Made by a program: the position numbers and the translations under genes. A DNA stretch of 64,000 nucleotides from Martinezella hainanensis. GTDB lineage: Bacteria; Pseudomonadota; Alphaproteobacteria; Rhizobiales; Rhizobiaceae. The stretch's first letter is position 1. The number at the start of each line of letters is the position of its first letter. Where the stretch lies: the NCBI RefSeq assembly GCF_900094555.1, contig NZ_FMAC01000004.1, positions 310,001-374,000 on the forward strand. Reading direction: 5' to 3'. This document shows, one piece after another, positions 35,516 through 45,895 of the stretch. The notes under the pieces were generated by a model, which saw only the letters and a list, made by a program, of their open reading frames with translations, ran no database searches and was not told the origin of the DNA.

Positions 35516-36706
35516 ATGTCCGCTATCGATCCCGTCGTCATTGTATCCGCCACCCGCACGCCGCTCGGTCGGTTCCTGGGAGAGCTCGCGCCGCTGCAGG
35601 CACCTGAACTCGGCGCACATGTCATCCGTGCCGCCTTGGCGCGTGCTGGCCTTTCGGCAGAGCGGGTGGATGAGATTCTGTTCGGCTGCGTCCTGCCCGC
35701 GGGGCAGGGACAGGCGCCGGCCCGGCAGGCTGCTCGCGGGGCTGGCCTGCCGGATGCCGTCGGCGCCACCACCATCAACAAGGTCTGCGGTTCCGGCATG
35801 AAGGCGACCATGCTGGCGCATGACCTGCTTCTCGCCGGTTCGGCCTCGATCGTGGTCGCCGGGGGCATGGAATCCATGTCGAACGCGCCTTATCTGCTCG
35901 CCAAGGCGCGCGGCGGATACCGCATGGGCCATGACCGTATCCTTGATCACATGATGCTCGATGGGCTCGAGGATGCCTATGAGAAGGGCCGCTCCATGGG
36001 CGATTTCGGCGAAATGGCTGTCGAGGCCTATCAGTTCAGCCGTGACGATCAGGATGCCTATGCCATGGAGACGTTGTCGCGCGCTCGCGCCGCAGCCGAG
36101 AACGGCGCGTTCGAGGCAGAGATCACGCCGGTTTCTGTTGCCGCCAAGGGTGGCCTTGTGACGATTGCCAGGGACGAGCATCCGCAGAAGGTCTCGCCGG
36201 AAAAGATCCCGACGCTGAAGCCCGCCTTCCGCAAGGACGGCACGATTACCGCCGCCAGCGCCTCGGCCAATGCCGACGGTGCGGCCGCTTTGATCCTGAC
36301 GCGCCGTTCGCTTGCCGAGCGCGAGGGATTGCCGATCCTGGCCGAGATCAAGGCGCATGCCACGCATAGCCAAGAGCCCGCCTGGTACACGACAGCGCCG
36401 ATCCCGGCGATCCGCAAGCTGCTGGACAAGACCGGCTGGAAGATCGGCGATGTCGATCTCTTCGAGATCAACGAGGCCTTCGCCGTCGTCGCCATGGCGG
36501 CCGCGAAGGAGCTTGGCATTGCGCGTGACCGTCTCAACGTCAACGGCGGCGCCTGTGCTCTTGGTCATCCGATCGGCGCCACAGGGGCACGGTTGATCGT
36601 GACCCTGCTGCATGCGCTGGAGCGTCAGGGAGTGAGGAAGGGTATCGCGGCACTTTGTATCGGTGGCGGCGAGGCAACGGCGATTGCGGTGGAGCGCGTC
36701 GGGTAA
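35516..36706 (+). CDS. Acetyl-CoA C-acyltransferase (thiolase)
   Basis: 396 residues, usual thiolase II length. The acyl-accepting Cys is in NKVCGSGMKA (about 87-96), NEAFA is near 319-323, the catalytic His is in GHPIGATGAR near 349-358, and the second Cys in ALCIGGGEA near the end. It condenses two acetyl-CoA or cleaves 3-ketoacyl-CoA. GAGGAG precedes the ATG. No phaB, beta-oxidation or ketone-body gene is adjacent, so its pathway is not shown by context. Confidence 0.92.
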   Translation: MSAIDPVVIVSATRTPLGRFLGELAPLQAPELGAHVIRAALARAGLSAERVDEILFGCVLPAGQGQAPARQAARGAGLPDAVGATTINKVCGSGMKATMLAHDLLLAGSASIVVAGGMESMSNAPYLLAKARGGYRMGHDRILDHMMLDGLEDAYEKGRSMGDFGEMAVEAYQFSRDDQDAYAMETLSRARAAAENGAFEAEITPVSVAAKGGLVTIARDEHPQKVSPEKIPTLKPAFRKDGTITAASASANADGAAALILTRRSLAEREGLPILAEIKAHATHSQEPAWYTTAPIPAIRKLLDKTGWKIGDVDLFEINEAFAVVAMAAAKELGIARDRLNVNGGACALGHPIGATGARLIVTLLHALERQGVRKGIAALCIGGGEATAIAVERVG

Positions 36707-36757
36707 GCGAATTCGGGCAAGTCAGGTGCGTCTGCCGATGCCGCACCTGCGTGCCTG

Positions 36758-36893
36758 GCCCCTCATCCTAGCCTTCTCCCCGCGGGCGGGGAGAAGGGAC
36801 GACTGCGCCAGGCTGCGAATTTACAGGAAGATCGCAGGTTATTCGATTAAAGCCCCCTCTCCCCGCTTGCGGGGAGAGGGTTGGGGTGAGGGG
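36758..36893. repeat. Pair of CCTCTCCCCG palindromic repeats
   Basis: Two facing copies of the element seen at 12077: CCCCTCATCCTAGCCTTCTC... (36758-36798) and CCCCCTCTCCCCGCTTGCGG followed by GGAGAGGGTTGGGGTGAGGGG (36853-36893). They lie between the thiolase gene and the convergent hypothetical gene. Confidence 0.8.
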
Positions 36894-36919
36894 CAGCGTG
36901 GCCTGCCCTCTCCATGCCG

Positions 36920-37210
36920 TTAAACATAGACCAGTTCGTAGACGTAGGATTTCGCACCTTTCTTGCTCACCCACTCGCCTTTCGGCGGATAGTCTGCATC
37001 TTGCTCGGGAAATGGTACATTCCATGGCCTGCCGAGCAAGGTTCCGTCTTCATCATCCCAAGCGCCCCAACCGAAGCCACCTTGAAACCTGATCCAGAGA
37101 TCGGCATCCTCACGCCGGTAGCCGACCTTTCCGTCGGGCAGCTGTTTGCGATGAAACGTATAGACCAGATCATCGCTCCGCCGCTTCAGCTCAAATCGAT
37201 CCCTGTTCAT
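36920..37210 (-). CDS. Hypothetical protein
   Basis: 96 residues from ATG 37210 (AGGTGGG upstream); an alternative in-frame ATG at 37258 would add 16 residues. The protein is soluble and rich in aromatic residues and charge: DDLVYTFHRKQLPDGKVGYR, then DLWIRFQGGFGWGAWDDEDG and a YVYELVYV end. It looks like a small beta-rich cytoplasmic domain. I do not recognise the family. It is 75 bp upstream of the copper ATPase stop-side flank and on the same strand as that ATPase. Confidence 0.65.
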   Translation of the reverse strand: MNRDRFELKRRSDDLVYTFHRKQLPDGKVGYRREDADLWIRFQGGFGWGAWDDEDGTLLGRPWNVPFPEQDADYPPKGEWVSKKGAKSYVYELVYV

Positions 37211-37285
37211 GCCCAGCCCACCTGCTTTGTTCGATGGGCTAATATTGGCATCGGGCATTCGAGGTGTCCAATTTCCCGGCTCACT

Positions 37286-39790
37286 CTATTTCGCCAGCCG
37301 CAGCCTCAGCGCATTGGCGATCACTGAAACAGAAGACAGGCTCATCGCTGCTGCTGCAATCATCGGGGACAGAAGCAGGCCGAAGATCGGGTAGAGTACG
37401 CCAGCCGCCAGCGGCACGCCGAGCGCGTTGTAACCGAAGGCGAAGGCAAGGTTCTGTTTGATGTTGCGGATGGTCGCTTCGGAGAGATGCCGTGCGCGCA
37501 CGATCCCGTTGAGATCGCCCTTCACCAGCGTGATCCCTGCGTTTTCCATGGCGACATCGGCGCCGGTGCCCATGGCGATGCCGACATCGGCTGACGCAAG
37601 CGCCGGTGCGTCGTTGACGCCGTCGCCGGCCATGGCGACGATGCTGCCCTTGGCACGCAACTCGTCGATCAGCGCTTTCTTGCCTTCCGGCAGCATGTCG
37701 GCGCGCACTTCGTCGATCCCAAGTTCTCTCGCGACGGCCGCGGCGGTCTTGCCGTTGTCGCCGGTTGCCATGACGATCGTCAGGCCGCTGTCATGCAGCG
37801 CCTTGATCGCGGCTGCCGTGGTCGGCTTGATCCGGTCGGCGACGGCGACAAGGCCGGCAAGCTTCCCGTCGATGGCGACGAACATGACGGTCTTGCCTTC
37901 GCCGCGCAGGTGCTCGGTCTCGGCCTTCAACGCGTCGGTCGAGACGCCAAGATCGGCCATCATCGCAGCATTGCCGAGCGCGATCGCGGTTTCGCCGGCG
38001 CGACCTTCCACGCCCTTGCCTGTCACCGCCGAGAAACCGGAGATTTCGACGAAATGCGCGCCGCGCTCCTCGGCGCCGGCAACGATCGCTTCGGCGAGCG
38101 GGTGTTCGGAGCCGCGCTCCAGGCTGGCGGCGAGCGAAAGCAGGCGCGCCTCGTCGGTACCTGTCATGGCGACGATGTCGGTCATGTTCGGTTTGCCTTC
38201 GGTCAGCGTGCCGGTTTTGTCGACGATCAGCGTATCGACCTTTGCAAAGCGTTCCAGCGCCTCGGCATCGCGCACCAGCACCCCCTCATGCGCACCCCGG
38301 CCCGTGGCGATCATGATGGACATCGGCGTTGCCAGTCCAAGCGCGCAGGGGCAGGCGATGATTAGTACCGCGACGGCTGCAAGCAGCGCATGGGCGAGCC
38401 GCGGCTCCGGCCCGACGAAGGCCCATACGGCAAAGGCGATGATGGCGGCGGCGACGACGGCGGGCACGAAGATGGCGGAGACGCGGTCTACCATCGTCTG
38501 GATCGGCGCGCGCGAGCGCTGCGCCTTGGCAACGAGTTCGACGATACGCGAGAGCGTCGTATCGGCCCCGACCTTTTCGGCCTGCATGATGAAGGTGCCG
38601 TTGCGGTTGATCGTGCCGCCTGTCACCGCATCGCCCTTGTCCTTTTCGACGGGCAAGGGTTCACCCGTGATCATCGATTCATCGATGGTGGATTGGCCTT
38701 CGATGACAGAGCCGTCTACCGGAACACGCTCGCCGGGGCGCACGCGCAGCCGGTCGCCAGCCTGGATCTCATCGACGGGCACATCGAGTTCGCCGCCTTT
38801 GGCATCGATCCGCCGTGCCGTCTTGGGCGCGAGGTCGAGCAGGGCGCGGATAGCCGAGCCGGTGCGTTCGCGTGCCTTCAATTCCAGCACCTGGCCGACG
38901 AAGACCAACGCGACGATGACGGACGCCGCCTCGAAATAGACGGGAACGCTCTCGCCATGCCCCCTGAAGCTCATGGGGAAGAGGCCGGGTGCCAGCGTGG
39001 CGACGACGCTATAGACATAGGCGGTGCCGACGCCGAGGCCGATCAGCGTCCACATGTTGGGGCTGCGATTGACGAGCGAATTCCAGGCACGGCGGAAGAA
39101 GGGTAGTGCTGCCCACAGCACGACCGGGGTCGCGAGGATAAGTTCGATCCATGTGGCAATCGGCTCACCGATCCAGTCGCGGATGGGCAGGCCGATCATC
39201 GGACCCATGCTGATGGCAAGCAGCGGCAAGGACAGCGCGGCACTGATCCAGAGCCGGCGCGTGAAGTCGACCAGTTCCGGGTTCGGACCTTCATCGGCGG
39301 CGGGGACACCCATAGGCTCGAGCGCCATGCCGCATTTCGGGCAATCGCCGGGTTGGTCGCTGACGACCTCCGGGTGCATCGGGCAGGTATAGAGCGTGCC
39401 TTTCGGCGCGGGTTTCTGGATCGGCCTGTTGCCGTCGAGATAGACGGAAGGATCTGCCTCGAACTTCGCCTTGCAGCCGGCGGAGCAGAAATAGAATTTC
39501 TCGCCCTCGTGCTTCAGGAAATGGCGGGCCGTGGCGCGGTCGACCGTCATGCCGCAGACCGGATCCTTTGCGGTGAGGTAATTTTCCGGCGCAGCCTCGA
39601 ATTTCGCACGGCAGCCGTTGCTGCAGAAGTGAAACGTGCGGCCATGATAATCCAGCGACGGTTTGCCAGCGGGATCGACGGTCATGCCGCAGACGGGATC
39701 GCGGGTCACCACATCCTGGGTGCCGGCGTCATCATGATGGTGATGACCGTGGCCATGATGGCCGTGATCGTGTTCGTCGTGCGGTGCCAT
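37286..39790 (-). CDS. Copper-type P1B ATPase with tandem YHS domains
   Basis: 834 residues from ATG 39790 (AGGAG 6 bp upstream). A His-rich N-terminus ([15 protein letters not shown]) is followed by two YHS metal domains (DPVCGMTVD...[12 protein letters not shown] and DPVCGMTVD...[12 protein letters not shown], about 30-115) and a heavy-metal-binding domain YTCPMHPEV...[10 protein letters not shown]. The ATPase core has TGEPLPVEK, membrane CPC in [20 protein letters not shown] and [13 protein letters not shown] predicts export of Cu+ or Ag+. No classic HMA domain is present. A MerR-type copper promoter precedes it. Confidence 0.92.
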   Translation of the reverse strand: MAPHDEHDHGHHGHGHHHHDDAGTQDVVTRDPVCGMTVDPAGKPSLDYHGRTFHFCSNGCRAKFEAAPENYLTAKDPVCGMTVDRATARHFLKHEGEKFYFCSAGCKAKFEADPSVYLDGNRPIQKPAPKGTLYTCPMHPEVVSDQPGDCPKCGMALEPMGVPAADEGPNPELVDFTRRLWISAALSLPLLAISMGPMIGLPIRDWIGEPIATWIELILATPVVLWAALPFFRRAWNSLVNRSPNMWTLIGLGVGTAYVYSVVATLAPGLFPMSFRGHGESVPVYFEAASVIVALVFVGQVLELKARERTGSAIRALLDLAPKTARRIDAKGGELDVPVDEIQAGDRLRVRPGERVPVDGSVIEGQSTIDESMITGEPLPVEKDKGDAVTGGTINRNGTFIMQAEKVGADTTLSRIVELVAKAQRSRAPIQTMVDRVSAIFVPAVVAAAIIAFAVWAFVGPEPRLAHALLAAVAVLIIACPCALGLATPMSIMIATGRGAHEGVLVRDAEALERFAKVDTLIVDKTGTLTEGKPNMTDIVAMTGTDEARLLSLAASLERGSEHPLAEAIVAGAEERGAHFVEISGFSAVTGKGVEGRAGETAIALGNAAMMADLGVSTDALKAETEHLRGEGKTVMFVAIDGKLAGLVAVADRIKPTTAAAIKALHDSGLTIVMATGDNGKTAAAVARELGIDEVRADMLPEGKKALIDELRAKGSIVAMAGDGVNDAPALASADVGIAMGTGADVAMENAGITLVKGDLNGIVRARHLSEATIRNIKQNLAFAFGYNALGVPLAAGVLYPIFGLLLSPMIAAAAMSLSSVSVIANALRLRLAK

Positions 39791-39824
39791 GTCATACTCC
39801 TGTGCCCGAGAGGCGTCGGATGAG

Positions 39825-39855
39825 TTTATGAACCTTCCCATCGCTGGAAGGTCAA
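39825..39855 (-). promoter_or_regulatory. CueR/HmrR-type copper-responsive promoter
   Basis: On the minus strand the -35 TTGACC (39855-39850) and -10 CATAAA (39830-39825) are separated by 19 bp, the long spacer typical of MerR-family promoters. Inside the spacer lies the dyad ACCTTCC-N7-GGAAGGT (39832-39852), matching CueR/HmrR operators. The -10 lies 34 bp before the ATPase start codon. The regulator gene is not in the window. Confidence 0.85.
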
Positions 39856-39960
39856 GACGAAAAATAGTGATTGCCATCCACAGTTCACAGGGCCTCCTTC
39901 CTATCCCCCTTCAAAGCGCGATGATAAGTTCCGTAAGATCGATGCAATGAAGTGATTCCA

Positions 39961-41070
39961 ATGCGATATGATCTGACCACGCTGCCGCTTGCCACGCTTC
40001 TGCCCGCCATCGTCAAGGCGGAAGATATGCTGGCGCGGCTGGATGAGCGTGTCCTCAGGCACACGGTGGCGGACGGCTTTCGCGAGCGCGGGCACTTTTT
40101 CGACGCCGCCGGCGCGCTTTGGGTCGGCGGCGAACTGGTGCATGTGGAAGATCTCGTCCTGCACGATGCGCGCATGGATACGCGCACCCCGACGCATGAA
40201 CTGACCATCGCCCACGCGGTGCTGCGCAGCCGGCGGCGCCTCTGGACCGCCGATCCCTCCTGGGGCCTGGAGGTGGCCGGTCTTGCCGTGCTGCGCGGTG
40301 ACGTCGGCGAGGCCGAAGACGCGATTGTGCCGCGCGCGACGCCTGCAGAAACTATGGAACCCGACGAGCCGGAGGACGGAGAGGACGATTTCGGTGTCGA
40401 TTTTGCCGAGATCGACGCCATCCTCGCTCGATCCGACAAGATCCTGAATGGCGGCATTCCGGAAGCCCGGCAGCCAACCGTTGATGTTGACGATCCCCTC
40501 GCACTCATTCGTGACGAGGATTGGGATGAGGACGAGCGGCTGGAGAGCTGGCGCGCCGTCATCCGCGAGGCGGATCTGCTGCCGGCGGCTCTCGGCGCGG
40601 CGGTGCTCTTCGATGCCTGGGAGCGGATCGAGCCGCTGCGGCGGCAGCACTGGCTCGGCGGCTTGCTGGTCAGCGCCTATCTGCGCAGCCGCGGCAAGGT
40701 CACGTCGCATCTCTTCTGCCTGAATGTCGGCCTGAAGGCCGTCCGGCACGATCGTCGGCGCGCGCCGGATCGCATCACGCGGCTGATAGCCTTTCTGGAG
40801 GCCATGGCGCTCTCGGCCGATTCCGGGCTGAAGGAGCTGGATCGCCTGTCTCTCGCCAGGCTGCAGATGGAATTGCGGCTCAAGGATCGGCGGTCGAACA
40901 GCAGCCTGCCCGAGGTGATCGATATCGTGCTGTCGCGGCCGATCGTTTCGGCGAAGATGATCGCGCGCCATGTCGGCGTTACCTCCAGGGGCGCGCTCAA
41001 CCTGGTGTCCGAACTCGGCCTGCGCGAGATGACCGGCCGTGGCCGCTATCGCGGATGGGGTGTGCTCTGA
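39961..41070 (+). CDS. DUF1612/RHE_PE00001 family protein with C-terminal helix-turn-helix
   Basis: 369 residues from ATG 39961 (an in-frame GTG at 39952 is less likely). The N-half begins MRYDLTTLPLATLLPAIVKA and continues with alpha-helical segments; a very acidic stretch (EPDEPEDGEDD) lies near 127-140. The C-terminus is HTH-like: SRPIVSAKMIARHVGVTSRG then ALNLVSELGLREMTGRGRYR. Rhizobial replicons often carry this family, sometimes near replication or transposon genes. It probably binds DNA, but its role is unknown. It is divergent from the copper ATPase. Confidence 0.75.
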   Translation: MRYDLTTLPLATLLPAIVKAEDMLARLDERVLRHTVADGFRERGHFFDAAGALWVGGELVHVEDLVLHDARMDTRTPTHELTIAHAVLRSRRRLWTADPSWGLEVAGLAVLRGDVGEAEDAIVPRATPAETMEPDEPEDGEDDFGVDFAEIDAILARSDKILNGGIPEARQPTVDVDDPLALIRDEDWDEDERLESWRAVIREADLLPAALGAAVLFDAWERIEPLRRQHWLGGLLVSAYLRSRGKVTSHLFCLNVGLKAVRHDRRRAPDRITRLIAFLEAMALSADSGLKELDRLSLARLQMELRLKDRRSNSSLPEVIDIVLSRPIVSAKMIARHVGVTSRGALNLVSELGLREMTGRGRYRGWGVL

Positions 41071-41282
41071 GGCGCCGAGACGGCTGCTGCGGGTAGGTGC
41101 GGCCGCCTTGCAACCACAACCCTGGTTTTCGTCCAATGTTACAGTTTGTTACGCTAAGTGGCGCTAAAATGGACAAAATTTAATGGCTATACCAAATTCC
41201 TAATCGGCATGATGCAAGCTAAAGTCGCGCCGTCAGTTTCGGGGGTCAGAGATCGCCCGAGGTCTTGAGGAAAGGTGTTTGG

Positions 41283-42779
41283 ATGGCTCGGACATTTCGG
41301 GTCGTGGTGTGGCTGGCGGTAATCGGCGCTGTGGGATACGGCGCCTATGCGACCCGCGATCGTTGGCTTGGGCCGGCGGAAAAGCTGCTCGGATATCAGA
41401 ACGCGGCTGCGCCTGCGGAGCAGGCCCAGGGCGGACGCCGTGGCGGCCAGGGGCAGGGCGGTGGCGGGCGGCGCAGCATGTCGCAGTTCAGCGGGCCGGT
41501 TCCCGTACTTGCCGCCGATGCGACGACGGCCGACGTGCCCGTCTACATCAATGGCGTGGGTTCGGTGAAGGCCTTGAATACCGTGACGGTGCGCGCGCAG
41601 GTCAACGGCAGGGTCGTCGAAATCAATTTCGTCGAAGGCCAGGATATCAAGAAGGGCGACGTCATCGCTCGTATCGACGATTCCGTCTACAAGGCGCAGC
41701 TCGACCAGGCGATTGCCAAGAAGGCGCAGGATGAAGCCCTGCTCGCTGGCGCCCAGCGCGATCTCGTGCGCTATCAGCTGATGGTGAAGAGCGCTTCCGG
41801 CACGCAGCAGCAGGTCGACACGCAGACCTCATTGGTGGCGCAATATACCGCGCAGGTGCAGGTGGATGTGGCGGCGATCGAAAGTGCGCAGGCGACGCTT
41901 GACTATACGACGATCAGGGCAGCCTTCGATGGGCGCACCGGCATCCGCAACGTCGATGTCGGCAATCTCGTCAGCTCCGGCGATACGACCGGTATCGTGA
42001 CGCTTTCGCAGATCAAGCCGATTTCCGTGCTGTTTTCCATCCCGCAACAGCAGCTTGCCCGCGTCAATGCGGCAAGTGCTGCCGGAACGCTTTCCGTCCA
42101 GGCCATGGGCAATGATGGCGAGACGGTCGTCGACAATGGTTCGCTCGGAGTGGTCGACAATCAGGTCGATCCGACCACGGGTACGGTCAAGCTGAAGGCC
42201 AATTTCCCGAACGACAAGCTCGCGCTGTGGCCCGGCGCCTTCGTCAATGCCCGCCTGCTCGTGGAGACGCTGAAGGCGGTCACCGTCATTCCGAGCGGCG
42301 CCGTACAGCGCGGGCCGAACGGAACCTTCGTTTACATCATCGGACAGGACCAGACCGTTGCGATGAAGACGGTGAAGGTGCGCCAGCAGGACGATACGCT
42401 CGCCGTGATCGCCGACGGCGTCTCGCCGGGCGACAAGGTGGTGACAACAGGCTTCGCGCGGCTTCAGAATGGATCGAAGGTGCAGATTTCGGCCAATCCG
42501 GATCAGACGTCGCCGGCTGCTCCGTCAACCGACAACAACGGGCAGCCGGTCGCAGAAAACGACCAGCAGAATAGCGGTGCTGGTACTGCAAATGCCAGCG
42601 AACGCCCGCATCGCCGCCACAATGGCCAGGGTGGTCAAGGTGGTCAGGGCGGTGCCGGCGGTCACAACGGCCATCGCGGCCAGGATGGTCAGCCGGCCGC
42701 CGGTGGCGCGCAAGGCGCGGATACGGGCAGCGGCTCGGCCTCCAACAATTCCTCCACCACGCCGACACAGCAACAATGA
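41283..42779 (+). CDS. RND efflux periplasmic adaptor (MdtA type)
   Basis: 498 residues from ATG 41283. One N-terminal helix anchors it (about 4-24). A Gly/Arg/Gln-rich stretch follows (GGRRGGQGQGGGGRR), then the adaptor core: VNGRVVEINFVEGQDIKKGD near 115-134, coiled hairpin, LDYTTIRAAFDGRTGIRNV, and VDPTTGTVKLKANFPN. A long low-complexity tail (about 410-498) with QGGQGGQGGAGG and Ser/Thr repeats is unusual for the family. First gene of a three-gene coupled operon with two RND permeases; the stop overlaps the next start (ATGA). Confidence 0.9.
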   Translation: MARTFRVVVWLAVIGAVGYGAYATRDRWLGPAEKLLGYQNAAAPAEQAQGGRRGGQGQGGGGRRSMSQFSGPVPVLAADATTADVPVYINGVGSVKALNTVTVRAQVNGRVVEINFVEGQDIKKGDVIARIDDSVYKAQLDQAIAKKAQDEALLAGAQRDLVRYQLMVKSASGTQQQVDTQTSLVAQYTAQVQVDVAAIESAQATLDYTTIRAAFDGRTGIRNVDVGNLVSSGDTTGIVTLSQIKPISVLFSIPQQQLARVNAASAAGTLSVQAMGNDGETVVDNGSLGVVDNQVDPTTGTVKLKANFPNDKLALWPGAFVNARLLVETLKAVTVIPSGAVQRGPNGTFVYIIGQDQTVAMKTVKVRQQDDTLAVIADGVSPGDKVVTTGFARLQNGSKVQISANPDQTSPAAPSTDNNGQPVAENDQQNSGAGTANASERPHRRHNGQGGQGGQGGAGGHNGHRGQDGQPAAGGAQGADTGSGSASNNSSTTPTQQQ

Positions 42780-45700
42780 ACGTCTCGTCGCTCTTCATAT
42801 CCAGGCCGATCGCCACCTCGCTTCTCGGGGTGGCGGTTCTGTTGGGCGGCATTCTCGGCTTCCTCTTCCTGCCGGTTGCGCCACTGCCGCAGGTGGATTT
42901 CCCGACGATCCAGGTGACGACGCAGCTTCCGGGCGCCGATCCCGACACGATGGCTGCCCTGGTGACGGCACCCTTGGAACGGCCGCTCGGCCAGATCCCG
43001 TCGCTTGCGTCGATGACCTCGTCGAGTGCCTTCGGCATCAGCCAGATTACGCTGCAATTCGACCTCGGCCGCGATATCGATGGTGCCGCGCAGGATGTGC
43101 AGGCGGCGATCAATGCGGCCGGCTCGACCTTGCCGCGCACGCTTCCCTATCCGCCGACCTATTCGAAGGTGAATCCGGCCGACACGCCGATCGTGACGCT
43201 CGCTCTGCGCTCGAACAGCTATTCGATCCGCGAGCTCAGCGATTTCGCCGATACTATGATGGCGCAGCGCCTGAGCGAAGTCTCCGGCGTCGGCGACGTC
43301 AATATCCAGGGCGGCGTCAAGCCGGCCATCCGCATCCAGGTGGACCTGCCGCGTCTCGCCTCCTACGGGCTCGCCCTGGAAGATATCCGTTCGGCGATCA
43401 CCAACGCCAGCGTTGCCGGCGCCAAGGGCTCGCTCGACGGCACACAGCAGAGCTTCACGCTCGCGGCCAACGACCAGATCGTCGATCCCAACGTCTACAG
43501 GTCCGTCATCGTCGCCTATCGCAACAGCGCGCCGGTGCAATTGAAGGACGTCGCAACCGTCGTCGAGGGGCTGGAGAACAATCGCGTCGGCGCCTGGTAT
43601 CAGGGCCAGCCCGCCGTCATTCTCGACATCATGCGCCAGCCGGGCGCCAACGTCATCCAGACGGTCGAGAACGTGCTGAAGCAGATCCCGAAGCTGAAAC
43701 AGGCCATGCCGGCCGGCGTTTCCCTCGATATCGTCAACGACCGCACCGAGACGATCCGGGCTTCGATCCATGACGTGCAGTGGACGCTGGTTATCTCCAT
43801 CGGCCTCGTCATCCTCGTCGTGCTGCTGTTCCTGCGGACAATGACGGCGACCTTCATTGCCGGGGTTGCCTTACCGCTGTCGCTGATTGCGACCTTCGGC
43901 GTCATGTGGTTTGCCGGCTTCAGCCTCGATAATCTCTCGCTCATGGCGCTGACCATCGGCACCGGCTTCGTCGTCGACGATGCCATCGTGATGATCGAGA
44001 ACATCGCCCGCCATATCGAGGAGGGCGAAAACCCAATGCAGGCGGCGCTGAAGGGGGCCGGCGAGATCGGCTTCACCATCATTTCACTGACCGTCTCGCT
44101 CGTTGCCGTCTTCATTCCGCTCTTGTTCATGACCGGCATCGTCGGGCGCATGTTCCGCGAATTCGCGCTGACGCTGACCATCGCCGTGGTCGTGTCGGCC
44201 GTCGTCTCGCTGACGCTGACGCCGATGATGTGCGCGCGCATCCTGCGCAAGCCTAAAGAGCGCCAGGGTGGTTTCCTGGCCGGCGCCGATCGCTTTACGG
44301 ACTGGATGATCGAAGGTTATCGACGCAGCCTCGTCTGGGCGGTGGATCGCAGCGGCCTCATGCTGCTGGTGACGGTGGTGACGCTGATCGCGACGATCGC
44401 GCTTTATGTCGTCATTCCCAAAGGCTTCCTGCCGGCGCAGGATACCGGCCTCATCACCGCCGTCATCGAAGCGGAGCCGACGACCTCGTTCGAAACGATG
44501 AAGCAGATCCAGGCTGATGTGGCCGATCGGCTGCGCAAGGATCAGGATGTCAGCGGCGTGGTTTCCGTCATCGGCGCCAGTGCCAGCAATCTGACGCTGA
44601 ATACCGGCAACCTCAGCCTCGTCCTGAAGCCGCGCAACCAGCGCAATGCTTCCGCCGACGAGATCATCGACCGGATGCGCGGCGAAGTCACCGGTATGCC
44701 CGGCATCCACGTCACCTTCCAGAGCGTGCGCGACATCTCCATCAGCACCAGGGCAAGCCGCGCACCCTATCAATATACTCTGACGGGTACGGACACGAAC
44801 ACCGTCGTCGACTGGTCGCAGAAGCTCGCGCAGCGCCTGCAGGAGAGCCCGAAGCTCATCGATGTCTCCTCCGAAGTCGAAATGGGCGGCGGGCGCATCT
44901 TCGTCGACGTCAACCGCGAGACGGCCTCGCGGCTCGGCGTCTCGATGCAGGCCGTCAGCGACACGCTGAACGATGCCTTCGGCCAGCGGCAGATCGCGAC
45001 GATCTACGGCCAGGCCAACCAGTATCGCGTCATTCTGGAGGCAGCACCTCAATACCAGTCGGATCCGAAATCGCTCGACAAGCTCTATGTCGCCGGCGCC
45101 AGCGACACCCAGGTGCCGCTGAATGCCTTCACCACGGCGAGTTTCACGACCGCGCCGCTGGTCATCAGCCATGACGAGCAGTTCCCGGCCGTGACGCTCA
45201 GCTTCGACCTCGCCAAAGGCGCGTCGCTCAGCGACGCCGTGGCGGAAATCAAGGCGGCTGAGCTGGACATCGGCATGCCCGACAATATCCAGCGCAAGTA
45301 TTCGGGCGATGCCGAGGAATTCGCCTCGTCGCTTGCGGGCGAGCCATGGCTGATCCTCGCGGCTGTGGTGACGATCTACATTGTGCTCGGCCTGCTATAC
45401 GAGAGCGCCGTTCATCCCGTGACGATCCTGTCGACGCTGCCCTCGGCCGGCGTCGGTGCGCTTCTGGCGCTGATGCTGTTCGGACAGGACCTGTCGATCA
45501 TCGCCCTCATCGGCATCGTGCTTCTGATGGGTATCGTCAAGAAGAATGCGATCATGATGATCGACTTCGCGCTGGAGGCGGAACGCAAGGAAGGTCTTGA
45601 GCCGCGCGAAGCCATTCTGAAGGCGTCGATCCTGCGTTTCCGCCCGATCATGATGACGACGCTCGCAGCACTCTTCGGCGCGCTGCCGCTGGCGCTCGCG

Positions 45701-45895
45701 CAGGGCACGGGCGCCGAACTGCGCATTCCGCTCGGGATCACCATCATCGGCGGCCTCGTGCTTTCGCAGCTTCTGACGCTCTATACGACGCCGGTGATCT
45801 ATCTGGCCTTCGAGCGCTTGCGCGCCAAGGTCGTCGGCCGCAACAGCGGCACGCCGAGCGCCGAGATGAACGAATTGGCGGGTGGCGAGACATGA
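42776..45895 (+). CDS. RND efflux permease, MdtB-like subunit
   Basis: 1039 residues with the RND two-times-six-helix plan. The start NVSSLFISRPIATSLLGVAV is typical of MdtB-class pumps, and the helix-4 proton Asp pair is in GFVVDDAIVMIEN (about 397-409). The C-terminus carries GIVKKNAIMMIDFAL, another MdtB/C hallmark. It probably forms a mixed trimer with the permease at 45892, as MdtB2C does in E. coli, exporting bile-salt-like or other amphiphiles. Overlaps both neighbours by ATGA. Confidence 0.92.
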   Translation: MNVSSLFISRPIATSLLGVAVLLGGILGFLFLPVAPLPQVDFPTIQVTTQLPGADPDTMAALVTAPLERPLGQIPSLASMTSSSAFGISQITLQFDLGRDIDGAAQDVQAAINAAGSTLPRTLPYPPTYSKVNPADTPIVTLALRSNSYSIRELSDFADTMMAQRLSEVSGVGDVNIQGGVKPAIRIQVDLPRLASYGLALEDIRSAITNASVAGAKGSLDGTQQSFTLAANDQIVDPNVYRSVIVAYRNSAPVQLKDVATVVEGLENNRVGAWYQGQPAVILDIMRQPGANVIQTVENVLKQIPKLKQAMPAGVSLDIVNDRTETIRASIHDVQWTLVISIGLVILVVLLFLRTMTATFIAGVALPLSLIATFGVMWFAGFSLDNLSLMALTIGTGFVVDDAIVMIENIARHIEEGENPMQAALKGAGEIGFTIISLTVSLVAVFIPLLFMTGIVGRMFREFALTLTIAVVVSAVVSLTLTPMMCARILRKPKERQGGFLAGADRFTDWMIEGYRRSLVWAVDRSGLMLLVTVVTLIATIALYVVIPKGFLPAQDTGLITAVIEAEPTTSFETMKQIQADVADRLRKDQDVSGVVSVIGASASNLTLNTGNLSLVLKPRNQRNASADEIIDRMRGEVTGMPGIHVTFQSVRDISISTRASRAPYQYTLTGTDTNTVVDWSQKLAQRLQESPKLIDVSSEVEMGGGRIFVDVNRETASRLGVSMQAVSDTLNDAFGQRQIATIYGQANQYRVILEAAPQYQSDPKSLDKLYVAGASDTQVPLNAFTTASFTTAPLVISHDEQFPAVTLSFDLAKGASLSDAVAEIKAAELDIGMPDNIQRKYSGDAEEFASSLAGEPWLILAAVVTIYIVLGLLYESAVHPVTILSTLPSAGVGALLALMLFGQDLSIIALIGIVLLMGIVKKNAIMMIDFALEAERKEGLEPREAILKASILRFRPIMMTTLAALFGALPLALAQGTGAELRIPLGITIIGGLVLSQLLTLYTTPVIYLAFERLRAKVVGRNSGTPSAEMNELAGGET

